From Leuconostoc gelidum subsp. gelidum KCTC 3527 (GTDB lineage: Bacteria > Bacillota > Bacilli > Lactobacillales > Lactobacillaceae), in the NCBI RefSeq assembly GCF_000166715.1, contig NZ_AEMI01000036.1, forward strand, positions 1 through 64,000: a stretch of 64,000 nt of DNA, read 5' to 3'. Shown here piece after piece: positions 46,202 to 54,949 of this stretch. Every line of letters begins with the position of its first letter. The stretch's first letter is position 1. The translations under genes and the position numbers were made by a program. The notes below the pieces were generated by a model. The model searched no databases and was not told the DNA's origin. It was given only the letters and a program-made list of their open reading frames with translations.

Positions 46202-46761
46202 GGTCGTTAATTAATCACCCAGCTATCAAATCAGTCTTGGCAACTGAAACTGATATTCAGGCACAAGTGCAACGTGTGGCAAACGAGTTAACAGTCAAAT
46301 TTGAAGATCAGTTACAGCGACCTGTATTTATTGCTGTACTTAAAGGTGGGGTGATTTTTGCAACAGATTTATTACGTAAAATGCCACTTGATGTTGATTT
46401 CGATTTCATTGATGTTAAAAGTTATTCTGGTCTTGAATCAACAGGACAAGTTAAAGTTGTACATGATGTGAGTATGGATTTAACGGGTCGTGATGTCGTT
46501 ATTGTCGACGAAATTATTGATTCTGGGCGAACGATGCAATGGTTGCATAATTATTTTGATTTAAAAGGCGCAGCAACAGTGACAACTGTAGCGTTGGCTG
46601 ATAAAAAAGCAGCTCGTGTGGTTGATTTTGAAGTTGATTATTTTGGTTTAGATGTGCCGGATGAATTTTTAGTTGGTTATGGTATGGATTATAATAACTT
46701 TTTCCGTAATTTACCAGTTATTGCTGTTGTGGATTTTGATAAATTGGATTTAATTAAGTAG
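46198..46761 (+). CDS. hpt: Hypoxanthine/guanine phosphoribosyltransferase
   Basis: Salvages hypoxanthine (and guanine) with PRPP; 187 residues. PRPP motif VVIVDEIIDSGRTMQ, flexible-loop DVKSYSGLESTGQVK, and FLVGYGMDYNNFFRNLPVIAVV at the purine-binding end. DEIIDSG deviates slightly from the usual EDIIDTG but keeps the acidic pair. ATGA overlap with purB; a terminator follows. In many relatives hpt sits with tilS and ftsH instead. Confidence 0.93.
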   Translation: MRSLINHPAIKSVLATETDIQAQVQRVANELTVKFEDQLQRPVFIAVLKGGVIFATDLLRKMPLDVDFDFIDVKSYSGLESTGQVKVVHDVSMDLTGRDVVIVDEIIDSGRTMQWLHNYFDLKGAATVTTVALADKKAARVVDFEVDYFGLDVPDEFLVGYGMDYNNFFRNLPVIAVVDFDKLDLIK

Positions 46762-46817
46762 GTTGTGTTCTTGTTGTTTGATAGTTATTTTTGATCATAA
46801 AATTTTAATAAATTATA

Positions 46818-46846
46818 AAAGCGCGGCTCCTAGTGAGTCGCGCTTT
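46818..46846. terminator. Bidirectional terminator shared by hpt and fni
   Basis: AAAGCGCGGCTC pairs with GAGTCGCGCTTT (one G-U), loop CTAGT. The loop holds the fni stop codon and the right arm encodes the last residues of fni. Confidence 0.75.
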
Positions 46847-47885
46847 GACGTTGATTGATAAAATTTTGTAATGTAGGTGAATACAGCCGTTGTGCAGTTT
46901 GTAGGGATGCCACATTTTTGGCACCCAGTAGCGTAAACAGACGTGGCAAAGCACGTTGCCAATCTTCAATTTGTTGAATAAGTGCAGTTTCGCCTTTATC
47001 CATCAGCGTTGCTAGCATAAATCCTGCACTTGAAGTTAAGGAGGCACCAAGCATTAAACTGGTCACAATATCATTTGCAGACTGAATACCACCTGTTGCA
47101 ACTAGTGGTACTTGATTAGCTACTAATTGTGCTGATAATAAACTTTCTACTGTGGATAAGCCAAATTGATCGATGTTGAAAGTATCTGGCTGTCGATTAC
47201 GGCGCCGTTCGATGACTGCAAAATTGGTGCCATTGGCGCCACCAACATTAACTGCGGCAGGTCCAAGTTGATTGATTATTTCAAAAGCCTGGTCACTCAT
47301 ACCAAAACCAACTTCTTTGATGATAACTGGAACAGGTGATTTAGCAATGATTGTTGCAAGATTTTCAAGCCAATAAAATTCACGATCACCTTCTGCCATA
47401 ACGAGTTCTTGGCCGACATTAACGTGCATTTCAATTGCGTTAGCATCAATCATATCAATAGCATTACGAACATTTTCTATCGGATGGTCTGCACCTAAAT
47501 TGGCAATTAAAAACCCCTCAGGATTGTTGTGACGGGCAATTTTAAAGGAGGGTACTGCGTCAGATTCTTTTAGAGCAATTGATTGTGAACCAACTGCCAT
47601 TGCCAAATTCGTTTTTTTGGCTATTTGGGCAAGTTGTCCATTAATGCGGCCAGTCAAATGTGAACCACCGGTCATTGCTTCGATATAAAAAGGCCAATCA
47701 AAGTGATGATTTAAAATTGTTGTACTAAGGTTCACATCTGCTATTGACATTTCTGGGAAAGTGTTAGGTAACCAGCGTATATCGTTAAAACCAGCACCAA
47801 CTTGTAGTCGTTGATTTTGACGCCAGATATTGACACCAAGTGATAAATGTTCATCTTTACGATGTGCTTGCTGAGATTCACTCAT
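46830..47885 (-). CDS. fni: Type 2 isopentenyl-diphosphate isomerase (FMN-dependent)
   Basis: Interconverts IPP and DMAPP at the end of the mevalonate pathway; 351 residues. RKDEHLSLG at the N-terminus, IEAMTGGSHLTGRIN (FMN/substrate), NLGADHP, MHVNVGQELVMAEGDR, GATGGI-like VATGGIQSANDIV. The start is taken as ATG 47885 after AGAGGTTAA; the longer frame would extend 49 residues through mvaK2 with no support. It overlaps mvaK2 by 8 bp. Third gene of the leftward operon; the terminator is embedded in its last codons. Confidence 0.95.
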   Translation of the reverse strand: MSESQQAHRKDEHLSLGVNIWRQNQRLQVGAGFNDIRWLPNTFPEMSIADVNLSTTILNHHFDWPFYIEAMTGGSHLTGRINGQLAQIAKKTNLAMAVGSQSIALKESDAVPSFKIARHNNPEGFLIANLGADHPIENVRNAIDMIDANAIEMHVNVGQELVMAEGDREFYWLENLATIIAKSPVPVIIKEVGFGMSDQAFEIINQLGPAAVNVGGANGTNFAVIERRRNRQPDTFNIDQFGLSTVESLLSAQLVANQVPLVATGGIQSANDIVTSLMLGASLTSSAGFMLATLMDKGETALIQQIEDWQRALPRLFTLLGAKNVASLQTAQRLYSPTLQNFINQRQSATH

Positions 47886-48909
47886 AATTAACCTCTTTTT
47901 GTGGTGAAATAACAATGACTTGTGTATCGATTTGATGTAATTGCCAAAAATAGATGAGATTATCAACATTGTCATTAAATACTGCAAAGCCATTGTCCCC
48001 AAAACCAGCGCCGCTAATTTTTCCAGCAACATTTTTTAGGCTCTTCAGTAATATGGCTAATTTTGGTGTGATATAACCAGCAGGTAAATTATGAGTGAGT
48101 AGCAGCTGATTGTCACGCAAACCCTTAGAAAAATTAACATAGTTACCTGTAATGACTGTATTAATAATATTTTGAACGATATATTGACTTTCAGATAAAA
48201 ATTCTTGCGCTAAGTTAATATTTTTGATAGCAGATTTAGTGTCTGCAGACTCATGCGTTGCACCAAGCAGTAGTTGCCAGTCTGTTGGCCAAGGTAGTGA
48301 TGTAATTGCTAATTTTGACCAAGGTTTATTGACAATAGTAGGGTTTAGCCAATTCTTATCAGTTTGTGTAAACTCAGATAAATCTGGGCTTTGATAGGCA
48401 ATGACACCACCATAAGTAATTGCGGCAATATCACCTAGAGAACCATTTTTTTGTACATGTAGATGAGCTAAACTAGCTAATTTAAAGCGTGTCAAAATTG
48501 GTAAGTTGAGTTGGAAAAAATCATTAAACGCTTCAACAACGCCAACAACAACAGCGGCTGAAGATCCTAATCCAATTTTACCAAATGGACCATTTAAGTT
48601 GCTTGTAATTGTCATCATGACTTCGTTGAAATGATTATTGTTTGTATTAATCTTGACATAGTCATGGATAATTTTAATTGCAGCTCTAACATAACGCCAG
48701 TCATCAGTATATTGATTTTCGGTGTGATTAATTTCGAAATGCCACTGCTTAGGTAGGGTATTTGAATAGGCACTTGATTTTGTATTTGAGGGCGTTATTT
48801 CAACGCTTAGACCAGTAGTTGTAGCAGCAATTATTGCTGTGTTACCAGGGTGTGTTATAGCATATTCGCCGGCTAAAAAAAGTTTACCGGGGATGAAAAC
48901 TTTAGTCAT
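47878..48909 (-). CDS. mvaK2: Phosphomevalonate kinase
   Basis: GHMP kinase making mevalonate diphosphate; 343 residues. N-terminal FIPGKLFLAGEYAITHPGN, the ATP loop GKIGLGSSAAVVVG and the C-terminal GKISGAGFGDNGF motif 3 (GAGGGDC-type, here GAGFGDN). Overlaps mvaD by 8 bp upstream and fni downstream, so the three are coupled. Mevalonate kinase (mvaK1), usually the first gene of this operon, is not in the window. Confidence 0.94.
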   Translation of the reverse strand: MTKVFIPGKLFLAGEYAITHPGNTAIIAATTTGLSVEITPSNTKSSAYSNTLPKQWHFEINHTENQYTDDWRYVRAAIKIIHDYVKINTNNNHFNEVMMTITSNLNGPFGKIGLGSSAAVVVGVVEAFNDFFQLNLPILTRFKLASLAHLHVQKNGSLGDIAAITYGGVIAYQSPDLSEFTQTDKNWLNPTIVNKPWSKLAITSLPWPTDWQLLLGATHESADTKSAIKNINLAQEFLSESQYIVQNIINTVITGNYVNFSKGLRDNQLLLTHNLPAGYITPKLAILLKSLKNVAGKISGAGFGDNGFAVFNDNVDNLIYFWQLHQIDTQVIVISPQKEVNYE

Positions 48910-49852
48910 AAGTTATACCTGATCCGCTTGTAGCAGTTTCGATATGAAGTTGCGGTAGTTTGTCATGTAAGGCTGCAACAACATGTGGGGCAGTGGTTAA
49001 AGTTGTGATAATCTTGACATTAGGACCAGCATCTATGGTTGCAAAAGCCAACAAGCCCTGATGGCGGATATCTTGAATGATGTTTAGTATTTGTTGTGTC
49101 TCACTTGTGAAGTAAGTGAAAGCTTGTTGTCGTGCAGTTAGATTTAATGCATGCATACTTAACGCGTTGTCTTCTGCAATACTACCAATTTTCTCAATGT
49201 CTTTAGCCATTACGGCAGCTTGCATATCAACGAATTGATTTTTACTCTGATTTAACCAGTCACCATAGCTTGGTGATGTCATCGCGCGCCGCATCCCTTC
49301 ACTAGAGCTAACCTTTTTAACGTCAGATGACACTTCAGCAACTACAAGGGCTATTGGCATATCAGGAGCATGCAGACTCTCAGCAAACGACGATATGTCA
49401 TCTACACCTTCATGCCACACGGCAAAATGACCATAAAGCGATCGTGAAGCGGATCCAGAACCACGACGTGCAAGACGTGATAGGGACTCATTTGACCTTA
49501 TAAGTCCAAGCTCACGTGTGACAGCACCTGTGAGCGCCGCAAATGCTGAAGCCGAAGAAGCTAACCCAGCACTGGTTGGCACATGATTTGTTGATGTGAC
49601 TGTTAACGGACTAAAATGACCAAGCTGTTCGCGTAAAATATTTAAAAAATGGTGCGTCCTTGTTGTGTCTACCGATAAATTGTTTAAAATTAATTGATCA
49701 CTATGTGTATTTGGAGTGACCGTTGTTTGCGTGTAAAATTGCTCAAGTGTCAGGGATATTGAACTGGTAGTTGGTAAATTTAAGATAGGATCTTTTTTAC
49801 CCCAATACTTAATAAGAGCAATATTCGTATGTGCGGTTGCAGTTGTGGACAT
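48902..49852 (-). CDS. mvaD: Mevalonate diphosphate decarboxylase
   Basis: Forms isopentenyl diphosphate from mevalonate diphosphate with ATP; 316 residues. N-terminal TATAHTNIALIKYWGK, substrate-binding motifs SISLTLEQFYTQT and VPTSAGLASSASAFAALTGA, RRGSGSASRSLYGHF and catalytic Asp in FATIDAGPNVKI. First gene of the leftward operon; SD AGAAAG ~9 nt before the ATG. Provides isoprenoid for UppS encoded at 58727. Confidence 0.95.
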   Translation of the reverse strand: MSTTATAHTNIALIKYWGKKDPILNLPTTSSISLTLEQFYTQTTVTPNTHSDQLILNNLSVDTTRTHHFLNILREQLGHFSPLTVTSTNHVPTSAGLASSASAFAALTGAVTRELGLIRSNESLSRLARRGSGSASRSLYGHFAVWHEGVDDISSFAESLHAPDMPIALVVAEVSSDVKKVSSSEGMRRAMTSPSYGDWLNQSKNQFVDMQAAVMAKDIEKIGSIAEDNALSMHALNLTARQQAFTYFTSETQQILNIIQDIRHQGLLAFATIDAGPNVKIITTLTTAPHVVAALHDKLPQLHIETATSGSGITYD

Positions 49853-50051
49853 AAGGATTCTTTCTGAAATATGAGTTACTTTAATATTATCATATTTAAT
49901 CTTTTTAGGCAGGATTCATTGATAAAACGGGCAAACATTGTGTGCTTAGGATTGTGCGAAATATGGTAATATAGATATAATACAAAAATGCAACATTAAA
50001 TGTAAAAAAAGAATTTTAGTATTTTAGTAGCGTAATTATTGGAGGGATTTC

Positions 50052-51206
50052 ATGGCTAAAAACAAAGAACAACAGTCTTGGTATCGTCGATTGTTTTCAG
50101 GAAATGATTTATTACAAGGTTTGCTTGTTATTTTACTCATCTTATTAATTATTTTTTTGGGTTGGCAAGTGCGTTTTATATTTGAACCAGTACGTGCGCT
50201 ATTTACAGCAGTGGGTGCGCCGATTTTAATTGCTGGTGTACTTTATTACTTGCTAAGTCCAGTGGTTAATTTAATTAGTAAATACACGCGATTGCCACGT
50301 GGCATATCAATTGGTATCATTTTGGTATTATTATTAGCAATAATAGCAGGGATTCTAACGACCGTTGTTTTTGTATTGCGCAGTCAGGTCGTCACTTTTA
50401 CTGATAATTGGCCGAGCTATTGGCACACAAGTCAGAATTTCATTAACGAAACATTTAAATCAGATCAATTCAATCCGGTGAGAGAATTTTTAAATCATAC
50501 AAACACCAATATTAACCAAACTGTGATTGATTGGAGTCGAAAATACCTGACAACTGGTGTAGCTGGCATCAGTTCATTTGCATCAATATTAACAACTGTT
50601 GGCATAACAGCTGTTGCAACGCCTTTTATTTTATATTATATGTTATTAGATGGCCATAAATTTTCTGAATTTATTGCTGAAAAATTTCCACCTCAAGCAC
50701 AACAATCAATACAACAGTTACTGACAGATATTAGCAAACAAATTGCACAATACATTCGTGGACAATTGGGTGTTGCTTTTGCAGTTATGATTATGTTTAG
50801 TATTGGCTTCACATTGATTGGGTTGCCCTATGGCATTCTACTTGCATTAATAGCAGGTTTGTTTAACATGATTCCCTATGTTGGGTCAATTATTGCACAA
50901 GTACCAGTATGGACTGTGGCGCTAATAGCAGGTGGGCCAAAAATGCTCGTATTGGCAATTATCGTGTTAGCTATCGAGCAACCAATTGAAGGACATGTTA
51001 TTGCACCAAAAATTTTGGGCGAGGCGTTATCTATCCACCCAGTAACAGTAATTGTTGTATTATTAAGTAGTGGACACATTTTTGGTGTTTTAGGTATCAT
51101 TTTAGCAGTACCAACTTATGCTGTTGTAAAGGTTATTGTGATACGGATATATATGTGGTGGCGCAACAATTCAGAATTTTATAAAGATGAAGTGGAAGAT
51201 ATATAG
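50052..51206 (+). CDS. AI-2E family membrane transporter
   Basis: A 384-residue membrane protein of the AI-2E/PerM superfamily (about eight hydrophobic segments, with a soluble stretch between the third and fourth). Recognised by the C-terminal half: AGLFNMIPYVGSIIAQVP, EQPIEGHVIAPKILGEALSIHPVTVI and GVLGIILAVPTYAV. Members export varied small molecules or ions; substrate unknown. SD TTGGAGGGA 6 nt before ATG. Followed after 2 bp by trmL, with which it is probably cotranscribed. Confidence 0.9.
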   Translation: MAKNKEQQSWYRRLFSGNDLLQGLLVILLILLIIFLGWQVRFIFEPVRALFTAVGAPILIAGVLYYLLSPVVNLISKYTRLPRGISIGIILVLLLAIIAGILTTVVFVLRSQVVTFTDNWPSYWHTSQNFINETFKSDQFNPVREFLNHTNTNINQTVIDWSRKYLTTGVAGISSFASILTTVGITAVATPFILYYMLLDGHKFSEFIAEKFPPQAQQSIQQLLTDISKQIAQYIRGQLGVAFAVMIMFSIGFTLIGLPYGILLALIAGLFNMIPYVGSIIAQVPVWTVALIAGGPKMLVLAIIVLAIEQPIEGHVIAPKILGEALSIHPVTVIVVLLSSGHIFGVLGIILAVPTYAVVKVIVIRIYMWWRNNSEFYKDEVEDI

Positions 51207-51208
51207 AA

Positions 51209-51721
51209 ATGACTAATCATATTGTATTATTTGAACCATTAATGCCAGCAAATACTGGTAATATTGCACGTACCACGGCGGGTACTGATGCCATTTTACA
51301 CTTAATCGAGCCATTAGGTTTTGATCTTGATGATAAGCATGTTAAACGTGCAGGATTGGATTACTGGGAACATGTGAAACTAGTGAAACATGCAAGCTTG
51401 CCTGATTTTCTAGCAACTTTGACTGACAAAGATCAACTTTATTTAGTTTCAAAATTTGCTAACATGGATTACACACAACCTAATTATATGCAAATGCAGG
51501 GTGATCAGTACTTCTTGTTTGGTAAGGAAACGACTGGGCTACCGGAAGTATTTATGCGTCAAAACCCTGAAAAAGCCATCCGTATTCCACAAAACGATAC
51601 ACATATTAGGTCGTTAAATCTGTCAAATACCGTTGCAATTGTTTTGTTTGAAGCGTTACGTCAACAACATTTTCCTAATTTAGATACAATTCATAACTAT
51701 GAACAAGATAAATTGAAGTAA
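51209..51721 (+). CDS. trmL: tRNA (cytidine/uridine-34 2'-O)-methyltransferase
   Basis: SPOUT-class methylase (knotted SAM site) of the TrmL family, methylating the wobble ribose of tRNA-Leu isoacceptors; 170 residues. N-terminal IVLFEPLMPANTGNIARTTAG, FGKETTGLPE, and the knot IRIPQNDTHIRSLNLSNTVAIVLFEALRQ (split) are diagnostic. Starts 2 bp after the preceding stop, so coupled. A tRNA-Glu gene with its own promoter follows. Confidence 0.94.
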   Translation: MTNHIVLFEPLMPANTGNIARTTAGTDAILHLIEPLGFDLDDKHVKRAGLDYWEHVKLVKHASLPDFLATLTDKDQLYLVSKFANMDYTQPNYMQMQGDQYFLFGKETTGLPEVFMRQNPEKAIRIPQNDTHIRSLNLSNTVAIVLFEALRQQHFPNLDTIHNYEQDKLK

Positions 51722-51725
51722 TCGG

Positions 51726-51754
51726 TTGACAATGGTTGGAATAATTGTTAATAT
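51726..51754 (+). promoter_or_regulatory. tRNA-Glu promoter
   Basis: Perfect TTGACA (51726-51731), 17-bp spacer, TAATAT (51749-51754), ~39 bp before the mature 5' end. Confidence 0.7.
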
Positions 51755-51792
51755 GGTATAGTTATTTCAATAATGAAATAGCATCTGACCAT

Positions 51793-51864
51793 GGCTCGTT
51801 GGTCAAGCGGCTAAGACGCTGCCCTTTCACGGCGGAATCGAGAGTTCGATTCTCTCACGAGCTA
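51793..51864 (+). tRNA. tRNA-Glu (anticodon TTC)
   Basis: Cloverleaf of 72 nt: acceptor GGCTCGT / ACGAGCT (terminal G-U), D arm GTTGGTCAAGCGGCTAAGAC, anticodon arm GCCCTTTCACGGC with anticodon TTC, T arm GAGAG-TTCGATT-CTCTC, discriminator A. CCA is not encoded. The gene stands alone with its own promoter and terminator. Confidence 0.96.
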
Positions 51865-51896
51865 TAAAAAGTCGCAACCTTGGTTGTGACTTTTTA
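51865..51896 (+). terminator. Terminator of tRNA-Glu
   Basis: AAAAAGTCGCAACC / GGTTGTGACTTTTT stem with one G-U pair and a very short loop, T5 tail. Confidence 0.8.
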
Positions 51897-51998
51897 TATT
51901 GTGTAAGACAATTTTAAGAATACAAGCGAACAAGTGTTTGTTTTGCTTTCATGGTAAAATAAAGTTTAGGTAATAATTAATTATAAAGGTGAAGATAA

Positions 51999-54380
51999 TT
52001 GGCAACTCGAAAAACACCACAAAAGCGTCGTACACCGACGTCACGAAAAAACACAAATAAAAATATTAGTAAAAATATCGTTATTTTAATGACGGCATTA
52101 TTTGGTATTTTAGGTATATTTAAACTAGGTTTATTAGGCGCGTATACGGCAAATGCCGTTCGCTTCTTCTTTGGTAACTTATATCTTGGATTTTTAGTCC
52201 CGTTGACGGCTGTTTTGATTTATTATTTTGTATTTAAAAAATTACCAAAAATTGCGGGACATTTCTGGATAGGGGCTATTATGGTCTTTATTTCATTACT
52301 TACCATATCCTCCTTGCTATTTTTTACATACTCATTGAAAAATGGCAATGGTTATACGCAAGAGGTAGGCCATTTAATAGGCCAGGATTTTGTTAATAAG
52401 GCATCAAATACACCGGTGGGTGGTGGTAGCGTAGGTGCTATAATTTATCAGTTATTATTTACGCTGATGTCAAATATTGGCACGTGGATAGTTTCGGTAA
52501 TTTTATTGTTTGCTGGGATTGTTATTTTTTTCCGTATTCCTGCTCGTGATTTGACGCAAAAAGGGATTGAAAAAGCGCAAAAAGGCGTTGCATATGTTCA
52601 AGAACAACATGCAAATATGCCACCACGAGCACCACTTTTTAAAAAACGTGATCGGCAAAGAAAGCGTATGACTGATTACGGCGATGATCCATTAGGTGTT
52701 CATCAAGAAACAAAGCCGGTAATATCTGAAGAACCACAGTCTGTTACTGATCAGCACACACAAAATGCTGAGGACTTTGTAAAGCCTGAAATTAAGTGGC
52801 AGGGACCTGTAACAGAAGAAGCTATACAAAATGATGTTGTGGCAAAAAATGTAGGCGAGCAAACCGAAACTAGTGATGAATTGATTGAGTTGGCGACAGG
52901 CACAATAGAAGATGAGAATCCCGACTATCAATTGCCAACTATTGATTTATTAACGCAAATCACGCCAACTGATCAAACGAAGGAATTTAAAAGCTTGACT
53001 GAAAAATCGCGCTTAGTGCGTGATACACTACTTAGCTTTGGTGTAGAAGCGGAAGTGACTAGTGTGTCTCTTGGACCGACTGTGACGCAGTATGAACTTA
53101 AACCAGGGCAGGGTGTTAAAGTTAATCGCATTGCTAATTTATCCGACGATTTGGCATTAGCATTAGCAGCAAAGTCTATTCGAATTGAAGCACCAATACC
53201 TGGTAAACCATATGTAGGTATTGAAGTGCCAAATGATACCCAGGCTACAGTTGGTTTCCGTGACATGATTGAACAAGCACCTAAAGATGATAAACATCTT
53301 TTGAACGTTCCTTTGGGTCGTGATGTCACAGGCAATATTATCATGGCTAATTTAGCAGATATGCCACATTTATTAATTGCTGGATCAACAGGTTCAGGTA
53401 AATCAGTCGGTTTAAATAGTATCATTATTTCAATTCTCCTAAAAGCAAGACCAAGTGAAGTGAAATTGATGATGGTCGATCCGAAGGTAGTTGAATTATC
53501 AATTTATAATGGTATTCCACATTTATTGACCCCAGTTGTTTCTGATCCGCGAAAAGCAGCCAAGTCTTTGCAAAAAGTTGTAGATGAAATGGAAAATCGT
53601 TATAAATTACTTGCGCAATTTGGTAAACGTAATATTAGTGAATATAACTTAGCAGTTGACAAGCAAAATGCTGAAGCAAAAGAATCTGGTGCTAGTGTTA
53701 TGCAGAAAATGCCCTATATTATAGCCATTGTTGATGAATTTGCAGATTTGATGAGTACAGTTGGTTCAGAAATAGAAGTATCTATTGCCCGTTTAGGTGC
53801 AAAAGCGCGAGCAGCAGGGATTCATATGATTCTAGCAACGCAACGGCCAGATGTCAAAGTTATTAATGGGACAATTAAAAGTAATATTCCTGGACGTATT
53901 GCTTTTAGAACGGCTTCAGGTATCGATTCACGCACCATTTTAGACAGTAATGGCGCTGAAAAATTGTTAGGCAAAGGAGATATGATTTTTGCGCCACCAG
54001 GAAAACCAACACAACGAGTTCAAGGTGCATTCATCAGTAATACTGATGTCACTAATGTTGTCGAGTTTGTTAAAGCACAACAAGAGGCCCAATACTCAGA
54101 GTCAATGACTGTAACTGATGATGAAATTTCACAAGATAATGGCAATGGTGTGAGTCAAGGCGATAGTGAAGATGAACTATTTCAAGAGGCTATCCAATTT
54201 ATTATTGAACAACAAAAAGCGTCAACATCATTACTACAACGTCGTTTTCGTATTGGTTACAATCGCGCTGCGCGATTAATTGATGATTTAGAAGCTGGTG
54301 GCTATATTGGTCCAGCTGACGGATCACGACCACGTCATGTCAATATTACTGATGGCACTTCAGGGATCGAACATGATTAG
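51999..54380 (+). CDS. ftsK: DNA translocase FtsK/SpoIIIE
   Basis: Pumps chromosome ends through the closing septum; 793 residues. Basic N-terminus, four membrane segments (~25-185), an acidic Gln/Glu/Asp linker (~190-325), then the RecA-like motor with Walker A AGSTGSGKSVGLN, Walker B VKLMMVDPKVVEL and IVDEFADLM, and ILATQRPDVKVI. The C-terminal gamma domain (STSLLQRRFRIGYNRAARLIDDLE) recognises orienting DNA sequences. The start is TTG 51999, ~7 nt after AAAGGTGA, giving MATRKTPQK. Monocistronic. Confidence 0.95.
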   Translation: MATRKTPQKRRTPTSRKNTNKNISKNIVILMTALFGILGIFKLGLLGAYTANAVRFFFGNLYLGFLVPLTAVLIYYFVFKKLPKIAGHFWIGAIMVFISLLTISSLLFFTYSLKNGNGYTQEVGHLIGQDFVNKASNTPVGGGSVGAIIYQLLFTLMSNIGTWIVSVILLFAGIVIFFRIPARDLTQKGIEKAQKGVAYVQEQHANMPPRAPLFKKRDRQRKRMTDYGDDPLGVHQETKPVISEEPQSVTDQHTQNAEDFVKPEIKWQGPVTEEAIQNDVVAKNVGEQTETSDELIELATGTIEDENPDYQLPTIDLLTQITPTDQTKEFKSLTEKSRLVRDTLLSFGVEAEVTSVSLGPTVTQYELKPGQGVKVNRIANLSDDLALALAAKSIRIEAPIPGKPYVGIEVPNDTQATVGFRDMIEQAPKDDKHLLNVPLGRDVTGNIIMANLADMPHLLIAGSTGSGKSVGLNSIIISILLKARPSEVKLMMVDPKVVELSIYNGIPHLLTPVVSDPRKAAKSLQKVVDEMENRYKLLAQFGKRNISEYNLAVDKQNAEAKESGASVMQKMPYIIAIVDEFADLMSTVGSEIEVSIARLGAKARAAGIHMILATQRPDVKVINGTIKSNIPGRIAFRTASGIDSRTILDSNGAEKLLGKGDMIFAPPGKPTQRVQGAFISNTDVTNVVEFVKAQQEAQYSESMTVTDDEISQDNGNGVSQGDSEDELFQEAIQFIIEQQKASTSLLQRRFRIGYNRAARLIDDLEAGGYIGPADGSRPRHVNITDGTSGIEHD

Positions 54381-54412
54381 TTTTAGTATTTAGCGTGGGT
54401 GACGAGTTATTA

Positions 54413-54454
54413 AAAAATACACGAACTAAGATATGTCTTAGTTCGTGTATTTTT
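54413..54454. terminator. Bidirectional terminator between ftsK and the leftward unknown gene
   Basis: A perfect 14-bp stem (54418-54431 with 54436-54449) with a 4-nt loop, A-run on one side and T-run on the other. The right end touches the stop of the leftward gene at 54453. Confidence 0.85.
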
Positions 54455-54947
54455 ATTGCTGTTTAAACATGGGTTTAATTTGTGCAGCAAAACTATGATC
54501 AGGATCATTAACAAATTGCGTATAATCCTGCCAATATTTATCGGATAAAATAACTGGTTCTGCAATATTATCTGGAATAAATTCTCTAGGAATATTGCCA
54601 TCACTATTCAACGGGCCATCATAGCTCATTGAAAAATCTTTTAATTTTTTTTCAATGACTAATGATTGAGGCCCAAACCAATTGTATGGTTCACGATGAA
54701 TATGATTGTCGTCAGTTTGGAAAATGTCAAAATGTGTGTGTAACTTGAATGGGTGAACTAGGGAAACAAATGTGATTTGGTGATTATCAATATAAATAAT
54801 GCAGGCAGCCATTTCAGATGGTAAATTACGCTGTTTATTCTTTTCTGATGCTAGTAATAATAGACCGGTATAATCAATGCGGAGTGTTACTGGTTTACCT
54901 AGCAGAATTGTTAGGAGTTGTTCTGGAGCGATACATAGTGTTTTCAT
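54453..54947 (-). CDS. Protein of unknown function coupled to ade
   Basis: A 164-residue soluble protein that I do not recognise. It has a beta-rich first half (VTLRIDYTGLLLLASEKNK; ACIIYIDNHQITFVSLVHPF) and an acidic/aromatic second half (HREPYNWFGPQSLVIEKKL; SDKYWQDYTQF). No signal peptide, membrane segment or catalytic pattern. The start lies 2 bp after the ade stop without a clear ribosome site, so its translation depends on ade. A role in adenine metabolism is only context. It ends at a strong terminator. Confidence 0.7.
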   Translation of the reverse strand: MKTLCIAPEQLLTILLGKPVTLRIDYTGLLLLASEKNKQRNLPSEMAACIIYIDNHQITFVSLVHPFKLHTHFDIFQTDDNHIHREPYNWFGPQSLVIEKKLKDFSMSYDGPLNSDGNIPREFIPDNIAEPVILSDKYWQDYTQFVNDPDHSFAAQIKPMFKQQ

Positions 54948-54949
54948 AA

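Noticed and set aside
51926-51931. GCGAAC upstream of ftsK as a PurR box
   Set aside because: Single, imperfect copy without the -10 context or a second box 41 bp away.
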